NCBI RefSeq assembly: GCF_047495875.1
Contig: NC_092485.1
Coordinates: forward strand, 6,458,890-6,522,889
Length of the DNA stretch: 64,000 bases
Reading direction: 5' to 3'
Source: Pithys albifrons albifrons
Lineage: Eukaryota; Chordata; Aves; Passeriformes; Thamnophilidae
The notes beneath the pieces are model-generated. The model ran no database searches, was not told the origin of the DNA, and saw only the letters and a list, made by a program, of their open reading frames with translations. The position numbers were made by a program, and so were the translations under genes. Of the stretch, positions 12,701-24,700 are shown one piece after another. Within the stretch, counting starts at the first letter, position 1. Each line of letters opens with the position of its first letter.

Positions 12701-15700
12701 GCTGCAGCTGGAGTTCCTTTCTCTGTCTTACGACTCTGGTGCTGGAGCTTGTCTGCAACACCAGTCTGCTCCGTGAGGCTGTGTCCATACAGCAGCTTTG
12801 CAGCTTCCTGATTAAAGACTCTAAAAGTTCGAAGGACCATCTGTACCCTTGTGCCTGTGATTAAAGAGGCTGCCTGCTTCTATTCTGGGATCTGAGCTCC
12901 AAGTTTTAATAATGTACATTGGTTATTTTTTGGAGACTTAATAAGCTGACAGTTGGCCTTCTACCCGCACGGAAGGAAGTGCCACGTGCTGAAGGGGACA
13001 GAAAACCAGACTGACGTGAGCTGACCCTGTCTCCCACCCCATTACAGATTACACCATTGGGAAGAAAAGTGCCAAAGCTGCAGAGAAGTCTGAGCCAGCA
13101 CCGCCCGCGCCAGCCGCCGACCCCGCGGGCCGGACCTCGCAGGGTGGGCATCGCCAGCTTCCTTCTCCCTGCAATGCTGGCACTGGGGGTGGGAGCCCTG
13201 GTGACGAGCCTGTGTCTCTCTTCCTCCCACAGGAGATGTGGACAAAGCCGTGACAGAGCTGATCATCAATTTTGATGTGAACCCTGAGGAGGAGAGCCCG
13301 TATGAGGCTTTGTACAATGCGACATCCTGCCACTCCCTGGACAGCCTGGCCAGCGGCAGATCGTCCGACCGGGAGTCTGTGAACAAGGAAGCGGAACCGA
13401 CCGGGCCCAAAGCAGCCACAGTCAGGCCTGTACGTAGCTGTGTGTGCTCAGCCCTCCTTGCCCCAGAGCTCCAGTGTCGGGTTTTGCAGCAGGCTGCTGA
13501 TCCCTCAGCTTGAGGAAACCTTGAAATTCTTCCCTGACACTGATCAGAGCAGACAGGTACCGCTCCTTCTTCCCTGGCCTGTTCACAGGGAATAACACCT
13601 ACAAGCAGCTGCATCTTTGTGCCTGAGTTTTACCTTGTGTTGCATCCTTCTGGTTTTTAGCAGTTGGATACTGGTACTAGTGAATCTTGGTCTGACAGGA
13701 GATTGCACTTTGCAGAAGGGCTGAATTCTTGTCCAGAAGAAAGTTCTGGAAACTTGTATGAAGCATTTTCTTGTCTGTGTTGGTCTCTGTTTTGCCCAAG
13801 CAAAGGCTCTCAGGAAATGCCCCCTAAGAATATCCTATTGGAGACTAGTTGGCAGTGGAAGGGTTTTTGTGTATTACTTGCAGAGATCTCTAGAGGGTAC
13901 TCCAGACTTTACAAGGCAACACAAAGCTCCTGGAACTGTCACCAGAGAAGAGACTTCCTCGCCTTCTGTCAGCTGCATCTGCTGCCCCATTAGCAGTCCA
14001 CAGGGACGTGGGCCCTGCAGTGCTGGGTCAGCCTCAGGGATTGGTTTTTCAGAGCCTGCTCTGTAGAGGCAAAAAGCAGAGAAGCAATGCACAGTTAAAC
14101 TGCTGGGGGCACAGTAACCATTGTTCCCCTCCGCAGAGAGGTGCAGCCTTTGGCCTGTGCTGGGAGCAAATAGAATAGAAATGGGACAAAAACTTTAGCA
14201 GATGGACATTTCAGCCAGCCCTCTCTCAGGTGAGCAGTACCAGGTGCACTGTCCTGTTACTGACCAAATCTTGACATTGTCCTGTGCTAACAGTGTCTGT
14301 TGTGAAATGAGTCCAGCTCTGATACAGGTAAAGAAAGGAGATGCTGAACAGCAGGGACAAGGGAGCAGGAAGAGGGACGTGCTCCAGAGCTCAGTGGAGT
14401 TTCTCCCCAAACCTGCTGTTTGAGCAGTGCAGCTCTGCCGCTTCCCTTTGCCGTTAGGTGGAGCTGTGGCTGGGCAGGAGCGGGGCTGGGTACGTGCTCA
14501 GCACGGTGTTGGAACCAGGCAGCAGCTCCAGATGCCCACTGGCAATCCCGGGATATTGGAGGAGTGTGGGGCAGTGCTGTCTCTTCATCTCTAGAGTTTT
14601 CTACTGTAAAAGGTGCCTCTGGCATCATTTATTCCTGTTACTGTTTCACTAAGACACAAGCCATGAGTCTTCCCTTTCTCCCCATCAGCTCATTCCTTAC
14701 TCCCTTGGGTAGTGCTGCAGAGATGCTTGTCTGGGTCTGGAGTGAGAGCTGTGTGAGCAGGAAGGGCTCTGCCCAGAGTAGCATCCTGCAGGAGAGGAGG
14801 AGGAGGAGGAAGGGCAGCAGCCATTGCTCAGCTCTGTGCTGTCAGGGCTGAACTGCTCCTCCATTCAGATTAATCTGGGGAGGTCCTTGCTGTGTCCTCA
14901 GCAATGGGGCCCGTGGGCTGGTGGGAGCAGAAGGGCCGAGCTGTGCCAGCACAGCTGACAGTGCTTGTCTGACCTGCAGAAGGAACGTCCCCCACCACCA
15001 GCCAAGCCCCCACCTGATGAGGAGGAGGAGCAGCATGTGGAGAAGAAGATAGGCCACAGTGCTCCCTCTGAGGTATGTGGGGCTTCATCTGGGGTGTTTT
15101 ATGGGAGAGTGGTTTAAAGGCCAGTTTTAATAATTTGTGAGAAGCCAAGGAGGCTGATACCTCCTGTGCTAGTTGGGCTGCAAATGAGAAGTATTCCCTC
15201 ACTCAGCATTGCTGCTGTCCCTTGCCATGGGAACTTCCTTTGTCTGCTTCTTCCAAGGCACCTCAGTGTTGACCTTCAGCCTTACTTTCCTATTCTTGGC
15301 TGAGAATTCCCTTAGGAAGAGATTTCTCTGAACCACAATGTGATGTGGACCATTGCCCACTTGTACTGATCCCACCACGTGCATCTTCACTTAGACCAGC
15401 ATACAGAGAGACCCTGAGTTCCTGCTTCCTCTGAGCTCCCAGCTGTGGAGCTCCACTGATGTGAGCAGAGATCAGGGACTTGAATTCACTCAGGAGTCTG
15501 GCCCAGCACATCTTGAAGCTGCCTGCTGCAGGGGTCAGTGCATGGGAGTTGCTTTCTGATGGAACTAAAGCTCTCACATTCCGTATTGTTGCTCCTGGTC
15601 TTTGTGTTGCTCATCTTCATTCACCTGCCTGTGAACCTCAGACGTGAGGGCTCTCCAGGAGACACAGCTGTGGGAAACCACTAATGTGTCTTGGCAACTT

Positions 15701-18700
15701 CTGCTGACATCCAGGAACACCTTCAAAGCAAACCCAAATCCTGTGGATTTCTGCACTTTCCCAAAGGCAGTGGGTTGTATGTGAAACCTGTGGAGCCTGT
15801 GCCACCTCTGCTGTCAGAGGCTGCTTGTTCTGCACGTGCTTTCTTTGAAAGTGCTGGTCTGCTGGAGTTCTGCAAGGCATAAATGGGATCTGTTTTCTGG
15901 AATATATCAAATCCACACAAGACACAAGTGAACAAGGTCTGCTGTAATACAACTGACTGCAGAGAGAGAGTAAAGCTCTGAGCTGTGCGTGAACAGGGGA
16001 ACTGGGATGTGACATTGCAGACTGATCCCTGCACTGCTGTTCCAATGCAGGGGGTGATGCCTGGTCCTGTGCCTGGCTCTGGCAGAGGAGAGCTGGGCAG
16101 CAGGTCGTGGCATAATTGGGAAGCAGAACTTGCTTGTGACAATAAACACGAGGGAGGGAAATGTGCCCTGACTGCTCCTGCTGAGATATCTTGCCATGTT
16201 TAATTATCAAACACCTGCTGTGTTGTCCTGCCATTAATGGCTTTGGAAGCATGATCCATTAAAGGAAATCTTGCTGGCAAATGGCAGAGTGACTCACTGG
16301 AGAGATCCTGGTTTGTGACCAGCATCGGTGATAGAACTTACAGGCAGTGTGTGACTGCCTGGAAATGACCTTCTGGATGTACTGATGAGGCAGTTGGGGC
16401 TGATTCTTTTCCTTTGCTTGCTCCTCCTGGCCTGCTCTGCTTTTCTGACTCTTGCCCATCTTTTATTACCTCAGTGCATCTTCTCTCTGGATCAGGCAGG
16501 CATGAACAGGAATATGCTTTGGGAATGCTGTAAGTGTCTCTCTGCAGCATCCCAATCTGCCATCCTCGAGCCCTGCTCCTCTCCCGTTGGAGCCAGGGCA
16601 GTTAGTCATTGAATATTCTGGGGTTGGGCCAAACTCTGCCTTCCAAAGTAGTCTTTTTATTCCTTGCCAGGATGGGGCTATCAGTTAAAACAGATGAGTG
16701 TAAACAAACCTTTCACTTTCATCATGGAAAAATGTTGGTACAAACAGGCAAAGAAGCTGATTGTGAGAAGGTGCTTGAGCGGTGCCTTTCACTATCTGCA
16801 GAAACCTTCTGGGTCTGGAGCTGAGTAAGAGTCTGTTGTCAAATTAAACTTTGGTTCCAGTTGTTTACTGCTCGTCTCCAGAAGGGAAGTGCAGATCAAG
16901 GACGAGGCGCCACGGTGGTTCCAGCAGTTTGGGCTGCAGCTCTGGGGAGGGGGAGAGAGGAAGAGATGAGTTACCCTTCAGAAAGTCTTTCAAAATCCTC
17001 TGCTGTGAATTAAGTACATCTTAAAGAGCATCCTCATTATTTACTCACAGCATCTTATTTTTGGGCTTTTCTAGAAGTGAATATTTATACATGCAAATAA
17101 CATGTCTGAAGAACTGGAAGCTGAATTGGAAGAATGCTTTATTTGGTGTTGTTGCTCCTGGTCACAGAGCCCACAGACCAAGCACAGTTCTCCAGCAATT
17201 TGAACCTGAAACACCATTTAAGGCTTGGAAGGATGAGAGATGGAGAAAATCAAGTGTAACCAGGCCCATGCAGGGAAGTTCACAAAGCAAAAGTTGGGAA
17301 CTGTGTTCTGCTGGGCAGATCCTGCCTTCTGTGCATTTAAAGAGGACAGCACAGGAATCATCATCCAGAGTGTCAGGAGAGCATGAGAGCCTGGTGAAGG
17401 TCCAGACTGCTGCTGTGCTGACAGGCTGCTGCTGGGCAGAATTTTCCCAAGATCATGGATGAGGACCTGTTATGTGCTGTTCTCATCTGATGGTTTTGTG
17501 CCACCATCTGGTCAGATTATTTCCCTAATTTGCTCATTACAAGCTCCTTCACCTGGAAGGGAGCAGGTCTGCCTGGCAGCTCCTTGCTCAGAGCAGGTAC
17601 AACAAACACTTCCCGTGCTGGACACAGCCTGTTTCCTCCTATTGAGAAAGCTGCTTTAAAAGCCAGCTGAGCTCGTGCAGAACAGCACATGGATGTTGGA
17701 ATCCTGTCTGTGCTGCTGACTTCTGGGTGTCTCTCCAAGACTCCCTAAGCTTCCAGAGCTCCTGGCTGGTTTGCAGTCAGGTAGGTACCGATTTGCCCTT
17801 AGAGCAGCTCTGGTGCTTTCACTTTGGGGTGAAGCAGGAGGTGGTGTGTGGTCTGCTGGCGAGGCAGTGGCAGGTCTAGGAGTCTGAGTACTAGGAGCCC
17901 TCCCTGGGGGCATGTTTTGTTCAGACCTGTTCTTCCCTGTGCTGGCAGCAGGTATGGATTGTTTGCTTTCTGGCTTGGCTGTAGTCACACATGGGATCAC
18001 AAAATGGTTTGGGTTGGAAGGGACCTTAAAGATCATCCAGTTCCAACCCCTTGCCATGGGCAGAGACATCTTCCACTAGACCAGGTTGCTCTAAGCCTCA
18101 TCCAACCCAGCCTTGAACACTTCTGGGGATGGGGCACCCACAACTTCCATCACTCCCTGCCTTCCCAGCTCTCTTGGAGCCCCTTCTGGCTCCATTGCTA
18201 GGGCTCATTACTGGACTGTGTTGGGCTCCTGGGGCAGAGTTTCATCAGTCTGCTAGGATCCGGCCAGGAGATGGTGCTGGAAGGCAGCTGACCATGCTGG
18301 CAGGGTGCCCTGAAGGCCAGCTTAGCCCCATCAGCACTGGGATGGCACAGGGGGCTGTCCAGGACCTGTCATCCCTGGCACTTGTGTAGGCCAAGTATGT
18401 GAGTCTGCGGCAGGACTCATCTGGGTCCTGTGCCAAATCTCGCCCCTGCACATGGATGGTGACTTTCCAGAGCAGCTCAGGGAGGGTCTGCCAGGGTTGC
18501 AAACCAGCTCCAACTGGCAGCTTTGGGGGATTTTAGTGTACAGTCACTGCTGCACATCCTGGAGTTAAACTGAGTTCAGGCAGTGCTGCCTGAGGACTCC
18601 ATAGTCCTGAATATGCTGCACATCCTGAATTCAGAAATGCTGGATCTGAGAAGGTGGCAGGGATTTGGGCTTTTGTTCTTTTCAGCCCTATCCTAATAGG

Positions 18701-21700
18701 GCCAGCAGCTAAAGAGTGAATGATGATGCACATTCCAATAGCAACAGAAAGTCTGAGTCGGGATGAACAGGAATAACGGTCTCAGCTCTTTTCCCCCTCC
18801 AGGCTGTCTGCAGCCCTTGGACAGTGAGTCAGTTGGTCAGTGCTGGAAAGCTGTCAGTAGCCTGAGATACTAAAAATTAAGGAGGGTTTGAGTGTTTTGT
18901 TTTTTTTTTTTTTGAGGGGGTTAAAAAAGGGGGGGGAGGCTATTACCTTTTGGCTCAGACTCTGCAGCAAAGGTGTTCCCTTTGCCAGTTCCTTAACCCA
19001 TGGCATGGAGGCTGTGGGCTTTATGCTGGGGCAAAGCGTTGCTTTGCAGAGCACCACACTGTGCTGTTCTTCATTAGGCCTCTGCTGCCCGGGGGAAGAG
19101 CAGGGGAAGTGGAGCTGAGGAAGAGGAACACCCGTACGAGCTGTTGCTGACAGCAGAAACTAAAAAGCCGGTTGCAGTGGACAGGAAAACAAAAGGTGAG
19201 TGACCATCCAAAGCACAGAGCACTTCAGGCACTTCCGTGCACTTCAGGAACATATGGAGGGCAGAGGGCAACTGGAACAAAGAAGGTCTCTGCTGGGTGG
19301 GGGCTGGAGACTGATTGTTGTTTCCTGGCAATCTTCCCTCTGGTACAGGAGAGCTCTGAGCGTTCCTGTACAGAGTGTACACAAAGAAAGGGCAGCTCTG
19401 CTGTGGGACAGCTGAGAGATTCTCAGGACTTGCTCTGTGAACTCAGAGATACCCAAATCTTGTGCTCAGCCAAGCAAATGGAGAGGGTGGGAGGCTGTTC
19501 AGGGGAGAGGCCCAATGCGAGTGTTCCATGAGCTGTGTTCTCCATCCAGCTGGCACTGTAGGTTCCTGCTGTAAAGTCAACATCCTGCTCTGTGTTAATC
19601 TGAGATGGACACTAACACAGGAGGAAAACAAAGTGTGTAGAGCAAGAAATAGAATTGACACAGATCCACAGGGTAGCCAGGTATATATTGAACCAGTTTC
19701 TCCCTCAGAGGGAATTTTGTGCTTTACAAAGGATCTGGGAACACCTTGTCTCGTGTTTGTCTGTTGTTGGCTTTTGGCTTGCTTTCAGGAACAACAATGA
19801 AAGGTTTGTCTAGAGGGAAAAGATTTCCAGCTTTATTCAAAAGTCTTGAGCGGGAATTTGGAAGGATTTAATCTGGACTCTTACACTGAACTCTTTTAAC
19901 TCTGAGGATGGACAAGGGATGCCTCATAGACTGCCCTGTCAGACCTGCAGGTGTTTCACCTCCTTGCAGCACTTCAGTTCTTGTTGCTCAAGTCCTGCTG
20001 CTCTGCTGGCTCGTCCAGGGTGGCACAGGAGGTCATTGTGTTCCCACCAGCACTTGCCAAAATCCCCTCAATGCCGGAGGCAACATTTGGGAGCAATTCA
20101 GGTTGGTGCTTTGCAGCTGGGGCAGGAACAGCCCTTGGGCAGCAGCCACTGAGCCAGAGCTTTCAGGCTTCGTCAGTGGCAGCGACTGCTGGTTGTTCAA
20201 GCACGAGCTATTCCGACTGCTCCACTTCTTCCTCTGGCTGCTGTGTCCAGGCTTGATTTGTGGGAGTGGAGGTGTGTCCTAATTATGTGTCAGATTAAAA
20301 TAAAACCTCAGAGTAATGCAGCTGTGTGTTCTTGATGCAAATCTCTTTCCCTGAACACCTGAAGACATCGAGAGAGGTTACAGGAAGATCTTTGTCCTTA
20401 CACAGATCCAGAGCAGAGTCCTGTCCTTTAATGTACAGCTGGAAGATAAAAGCTGTAACTTCAGGGTTTACACTCTGGGGAAGGTGTTGCTGTGTTTGTA
20501 ACAAGCCTGGAGCCCTTCCCACTGTTGTAGTGGGAGAAATTCAAGGATGCAGTTGAGTTTTTCCCCTCTTCCAGGACTTGCTGACTCTTTAAATGCAGTC
20601 ATTGGCTGATGGGGGGAAGAAGATGCATTTAGGGAGCAGCAGAATCATTTTGGCCAAGAGTTAAATGAGGGTTGAGGGAGGGACTGAAGCCTCCACTGGG
20701 GTGTTGGAGAATTTTCCCACCTCTGGATCAGAAGGTTCCTGGAGCATCAAAGGCAGCAGCTCCATCCCAAGGCATGGAGCAGACTCTGGAGATGGCTTTG
20801 AACTGCTGCTTGGCCCTTCATCTGCGGGTCTGGGCTTCTGGATGAGTTCTGGGTGAGTCTTTAGTCAGAAGAGAAGGACTTGGGTTCTTGTGGCTGTTGA
20901 AAGGGCATTTCCGGGCAGCAGAAAAGCTGAATTTCAGGCACGTGGGTTTAATGGTGCCTTTCATCTGTGATAGCTGCCTTTGTTCCTCTGGCTGCCAGTT
21001 GTCCTGTGTCCAGTGAGCAGATGAATGTGGCATTATCCACTGGCTTTGGTGGCCGCTGTGTGTGTTAGAGCAGCTCCCTGTCACATGCTGGAGCACTGGG
21101 AGAAGTTGGCCTCGTGTTTGGGGCAGAGTATCAGAAGTGGTTTTAAGCCAAATGCTCTCCCATCCCCGTTGGAGTGCAGTCACACGTGTGAAGTCAGGGC
21201 ACTCAGCCCTTGTACCAGGCTGTGAAAATAAGTCAGGAGTGTGGACTGACCAGGAGACTTCTTCACTCCTGCTGCCTCCAAAGAGACCTGATGGAGGGTG
21301 AATGTGGAAAAGGCTTGAGTTTTGGTGTGTCTGGCTTCTCAGGAGTCACCTCCAGCTGCTGCCAGCAGTGACCAGCTGCAGGTAGGACTGAGTTGGTGCC
21401 TTCTCATAGCTACTACAAACTGATACTTGTTGAGGTTGTTCTGTGCTGCTTCCATAGGAAGCCCAGTTTGAAGACCCCACTTTGCCCTTCCTGCTGGAGG
21501 TTTTCTTTGTGGTCCTGCTGGTTCAACCAAGCATATGACTGTGCTCCAAACCGGGGAGCTGGAATGAGCCAGTGATACAAACAGAACGTGCTGCAGAGAG
21601 AGGGAAAGAAACTTTTCTGAGTGCTGGTGTATGGCTACAGAAACAGAGGGGTGGCCACTGCTGTAGGGGATCTGTGGGGACCCTTGGGTACTACAGACAA

Positions 21701-24700
21701 AGGGTTGGGGTCAGAATCCTCTTGGTTTGCTCCGAGAGGAAGCACAGTGTAAACCCACAGCCTGTAACCCACCACCCATGGGGTTACCGTGGCTGAGGAC
21801 AGACCCCTGTCCTGTGTCCCAGGTCCAAGCCTGCATTTCTGCTGTCATGGTGTATTTGGAAGCTTTTGTGCAGTCACATTAATGACCTCTCTTAAGTAGG
21901 ACAGTGTCTCATTGCCCTTTCTGAAGAGGGGAGGGAGTACAAAAGACCACAAGTTCAGGTGGATAAACTCTGCCTGGCATGGCTGAGCTTGGTGAGACTA
22001 ACACAGGAGTGTGCCACCCTCAGCTGGGCTCCACACACAGTATAGGCTGTGGAATCAGCCTGTGCTTCAGTTCTACTGTAGGTGAGGGTTATTTTTGCCA
22101 GCTTCCTCCTCTGGCCTTCTGTGCCATGGGAGGGAGATTTGCCTTCTCCTCACTTGACAAATCCTGGCCTGATGTAGCCCAGGGAGCCTTTTCCATGTGC
22201 AAGTCAGAGGCTGCTGTATGCCCTTGCTGCTTTTGAGGTTGGGGAGCTTGAGCAAACAGCAGCTGCAATAACAGCTTCATTCTGCTAATCCAGGGGCATG
22301 AGACAAATCCTGCTGTTGATATATAGGGAAAGAAATCCAGTCAAGGCAGGGTGGTTGCAGCTTAGTGTGGAGTGTTTAGGGAAGTGCTTCGTATCTGGAG
22401 TCCTCAGGCTGCTCGCAGGGAAGCTCTGAATTGCATCCTCCCAGGGAAGCAGAGTCTGCACCCAGGAAGGGGCTCCTGATCCAGGAAGGGTTGGAGGCAG
22501 CCTCTCCTGTGGGTGAGACCTGCAGCAGGCTGTGGCTGAAGAAGTCAGGATCAGTCAGGCGATCTGTGCTGGGGTGTAAAATCAGCAGAGAGTTGGAGTC
22601 ACTGTGTTAAGGTCCCTTTCTGAGTTAACAGGTGTAACTAGAGGAGGATGATCCTTTCAGATCCCTTAAAAGGTGAGGCCTGGAGAGCCCTCAGTGTTCC
22701 TGCTCTGTGCATCTCAGTGATAAAAAGGAGCAAGATGACTCTTTAGTTTTCACATTAGTTCTTCTGTCTGCACCTTTCAGGACAGGCTCTTAAATGTGTC
22801 CTTCAAGGTATTCCTCACATCTGAGCAAGTGCTGTTGTCCTTGCTCCATCCCTTCATTCCCTGGCAGCAGCCCTGTGTTTTGCAGACCCTCCTTGGCTCA
22901 CAGATGAGTGGGTGGCTGTGATTCTTGTCCAACAGGAGCCCTTTGTGAGGTGCTGGAGCTGCATTTGGAGCACTTTGTTCTGGCTGGACTCAAGTGTTCC
23001 AGCACGTGGCACAAACTTTTGCCAGCCCTCCCCCTGCCTTCAGCAGAAATGTCAGTAAAGGTTAATCTGGGGCATGGAAGAAATGGTTTCTAAGGAAGGG
23101 AAGAGTCTGGGAAGGAAGGCTGCAAAAGTTTTTTCCTCCCCACGGGTTTGGGTGCCTGTCCCATCGCTGCTGTGCTGCTCACCAGTCAGTGGCTTGCATT
23201 AGTACCAGTCTCTCCAAGGACTGCAGCATGTCTGATCTCCTCTGAGGTTTCTCCTCTTGAGGTTTCTCTCCAACACTGGAGCTTCAGAGCTTTATGCAGA
23301 GTAACTGAGCCCTTTCTGGCATTGTCATCTGGGGGTGCTGCTGCTGCCCCCGCCCCCAGCACTGGGACCTGCCTCTCCCTTGGCAGCTCCAGTCACAGAA
23401 CTGGTGGTTTAAATGTGCCCGTGCAAGAGAGTCAACAACTACTTCACTGTCCTGGAATCTCTAACTCATAGGATCCAGGATGAGATAATCCCTCACATCC
23501 CTTGATCCCAGGGAGCAGCGAGGCTGCCCCAGCCCAGCTCTGGCTGCTCCCACCCTTCCCATGCCTGCGACAGGGATGGCTGTGCTTGTTGGCACAGGGC
23601 ACCCGGGACCCCCACACGAAGGAAAAGGACTAATTCAGCCTTTTCCTGCCCATTTCTGGTGTGAGGACAGACCACAAAACCTGATGGATGTTGGTGTTTG
23701 AATATCCCCTGATCAGGCTTGGTGCTGGAAAGATGCTGGGGGGAAGGAGAAGGGCTCACTGCTGCTGAGAGGCTGATTTCATTTAAAGTAGAATTCATTA
23801 TTTTGCTCACAGAAAGGAGAGTTCCTTTGCCTTGGCTTCCCAGATCTGCTGTCTGCAAAGCAAGCAATTTCCTCTTCACATCCAAACATCCTGCCTGTGT
23901 TTCAGAGCCTCGTTACTGGGGTGCTTTGCTTTTTTGTTCCTTTGCAGCATCGATTTTTGGTCCTCAGACAGAGGAGTTTCTTCAGCACTAAATGGAAGTG
24001 GTTAAAATTCACAAGCAATGCTGGGTGGGCAAAGGAAACCAAAGTTAGACTTGTTGGCTTGACCAAGTTTTGCTTTTGCAGTTGAAGCACTGGCTGGGCT
24101 GTGACAGGTGAGTACACGGTGTGTGTGCACGCTGGCACCAGGCTCAGTCAATTATTCATGGTGTGTGCAGGACCCTGGCACCTGAGAGTGAGGCTGCTGG
24201 GGCAGGAGTGGCTGGGACCAGTGTCACGTTTCGGGGGCAGCTGGTGCTCCGCCACCTCCGACTGTTCTGTGCTCAGCGGTTCCCTGCGAGAGAAAAGTTT
24301 TGCTCAAGTCTTTTGTATCACATAAACTGTTTATTTCTCTCCCCTGGGCAGGGAGGAGAGGTTAAACTTGGAAACCACTAGGGAGGAAAGCAGCGGGTTT
24401 TTTTGGGAGCGGATTTTGGAACTTGCAGGTCAGTTACAGTCCAGGCATTTCCCACCCTGCAGCCCGTGCCAAGGCTCCAAATAACGCTGTGGCCTTTGTG
24501 GAAGCTGATCAGATGTTCCAGGAGCCTCCGTCCCTGCTGCTCCCACCTCACTTGCTCTCTCTACAGGATATAGTTAGCACTTCTCTTGGCCTTATATAGC
24601 AAGGCCTGATAGTTAGTGTTAACAGGAATAAAACAACACGGAGAGCTGCCAGATTGCGTAAATCGGGCCAGTGTTTGGAATTTCATAAATGCCATGACTT

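Noticed and set aside
15638..16252. 204-codon minus-strand ORF in intron 10
   Set aside because: No homology, no splice or promoter context; probably chance.
18900..18940. T14/G-rich run as a retroposon tail
   Set aside because: No target-site duplication or recognisable retroposed body next to it.
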